From contig SKIE01000016.1 of NCBI GenBank assembly GCA_007116585.1, forward strand, positions 1 to 6,099: a stretch of 6,099 nucleotides of DNA, in the 5' to 3' direction. The notes beneath the pieces were generated by a model. The model ran no database searches and was not told where the DNA came from. It was given only the letters and a program-made list of their open reading frames with translations. Both the position numbers and the translations under genes were made by a program. Origin of the DNA: Wenzhouxiangella sp. (GTDB lineage: Bacteria; Pseudomonadota; Gammaproteobacteria; Xanthomonadales; Wenzhouxiangellaceae). Position 1 is the stretch's first letter. Every line of letters begins with the position of its first letter. This document shows positions 5,468 to 6,099 of this stretch, piece by piece.

Positions 5468-6099
5468 ATGAATGAGCAGGAAAAACGCCCCAACGTCGTC
5501 GTTCGCTTTGTTCGCTGGATCTGGAATCTAATCACCCAGCCGGCCACCAAGCTAGGCGCCGGTGTGCTGGTCATTATCGGCGTTGTCGTCGGCATTGCCG
5601 GCTGGACCACCAAGATGACCATCATCGACGTCACCTCGACGACCGAATTCTGCATCAGCTGTCATGAAATGGAGGCCTTCGTCCTGCCGGAAGTCGCCAA
5701 GGGATCGCACTGGAACAACGCTAGCGGCGTGCGCGCCGAGTGCCAGGACTGTCATGTACCCAAGGAATACTTCCCGAAGATGGCGGTCAAGATCAACGCC
5801 GGCCTGGTCGAATTGCCCGCGCATTTCATGGGCAAGATCAGCACGCAGGAAAAGTACGACGCCTATCGGCCGACCATGGCTCATCGCGTTTGGGACAACA
5901 TGAAAGCCAACGACTCGCGCGAGTGCCGCAACTGTCATACCTGGGAGGCCATGTCGGAAGAGTCACAGAGCCGCCCGGCATGGATGCTGCACCAGCGCGC
6001 CCAGGAGCAGGGCCAGACCTGTATCGACTGCCATGACGGCGTCTCGCACGGCATGACCCGTCGCGACTACGCCCGGCTGGCCGAAGAAAACAGCGAATA
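5468..6099 (+). CDS. napC: NapC/NirT-family membrane-anchored tetraheme cytochrome c (3' end at window edge)
   Basis: Quinol dehydrogenase that takes electrons from the membrane quinol pool and passes them to a periplasmic reductase. The visible 210 residues have an uncleaved N-terminal anchor (about 30-46, hydrophobic LGAGVLVIIGVVVGIAGW) and then a periplasmic domain with four c-heme sites: CISCH (62-66), CQDCH (92-96), CRNCH (153-157) and CIDCH (185-189). Met68, in CISCHEM, is at the position that serves as a heme 1 ligand in NrfH. The blocks SGVRAECQDCHVP and GQTCIDCHDGVSH closely resemble E. coli NapC (200 residues). The window ends with TA after codon 210, so it may stop on the very next codon. 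Start: ATG at 5468 with AGGGAG at 5454-5459. NirT, CymA or TorC-like roles remain possible because no reductase gene is visible, so the exact symbol is less certain than the family. Confidence 0.85.
   Translation, partial: MNEQEKRPNVVVRFVRWIWNLITQPATKLGAGVLVIIGVVVGIAGWTTKMTIIDVTSTTEFCISCHEMEAFVLPEVAKGSHWNNASGVRAECQDCHVPKEYFPKMAVKINAGLVELPAHFMGKISTQEKYDAYRPTMAHRVWDNMKANDSRECRNCHTWEAMSEESQSRPAWMLHQRAQEQGQTCIDCHDGVSHGMTRRDYARLAEENSE

Noticed and set aside
1..6099. CRISPR array, insertion sequence, tRNA or prophage remnants
   Set aside because: No regularly spaced repeats, terminal inverted repeats, transposase-like protein or tRNA-like fold was seen; composition is even across the window.

Overview
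The window is GC-rich, densely coded bacterial DNA. Atypical of nothing mobile: I see no tRNA, rRNA, insertion sequence, phage gene or CRISPR. The protein set (E. coli-like MenA, MoaC/D/E, MoeB and NapC relatives, YcgR and PilZ proteins, an FNR/ANR-type operator) points to a facultatively anaerobic proteobacterium, most likely a gammaproteobacterium. That placement is inferred from family resemblance read by eye.

Layout, left to right. (1) On the minus strand, running off the left edge, is menA, the prenyltransferase that makes demethylmenaquinone. (2) Diverging from it is a small single-domain PilZ protein. It converges on a two-domain YcgR-type PilZ protein on the minus strand, so two candidate c-di-GMP receptors lie tail to tail. 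(3) From 2105 to 4971 is a tightly packed plus-strand molybdenum cofactor cluster: moaC, moaD, moaE, a mobA-like gene and a moeB-rhodanese fusion. The last three genes overlap end to start. A small carboxymuconolactone decarboxylase/AhpD-family gene follows 16 bases later and is probably co-transcribed. (4) After a perfect 9-bp GC hairpin comes a near-consensus FNR/ANR box and a NapC/NirT-type tetraheme cytochrome c gene, which reaches the right edge complete or within a codon or two of complete.

How the genes fit together. MoaC makes cPMP. MoaD and MoaE form molybdopterin synthase, and the MoeB-rhodanese protein recharges MoaD with sulfur. The mobA-like product would attach GMP, but it lacks the usual nucleotide-binding signature. 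NapC-type cytochromes carry electrons from the quinol pool to periplasmic reductases, many of which are molybdoenzymes, and MenA supplies a low-potential quinone for such chains. The window therefore reads as support machinery for anaerobic respiration, with the cytochrome apparently under oxygen control. The terminal reductase itself is not visible, nor are moaA, moeA or mogA.

Most of this is recognisable, ordinary metabolism, and I do not see a clearly new system. The points most worth checking are the signature-less MobA homologue, the cysteine-less AhpD-family protein at the end of the cofactor operon, and the FNR box placed 41.5 bases from an inferred start site ahead of the cytochrome gene.
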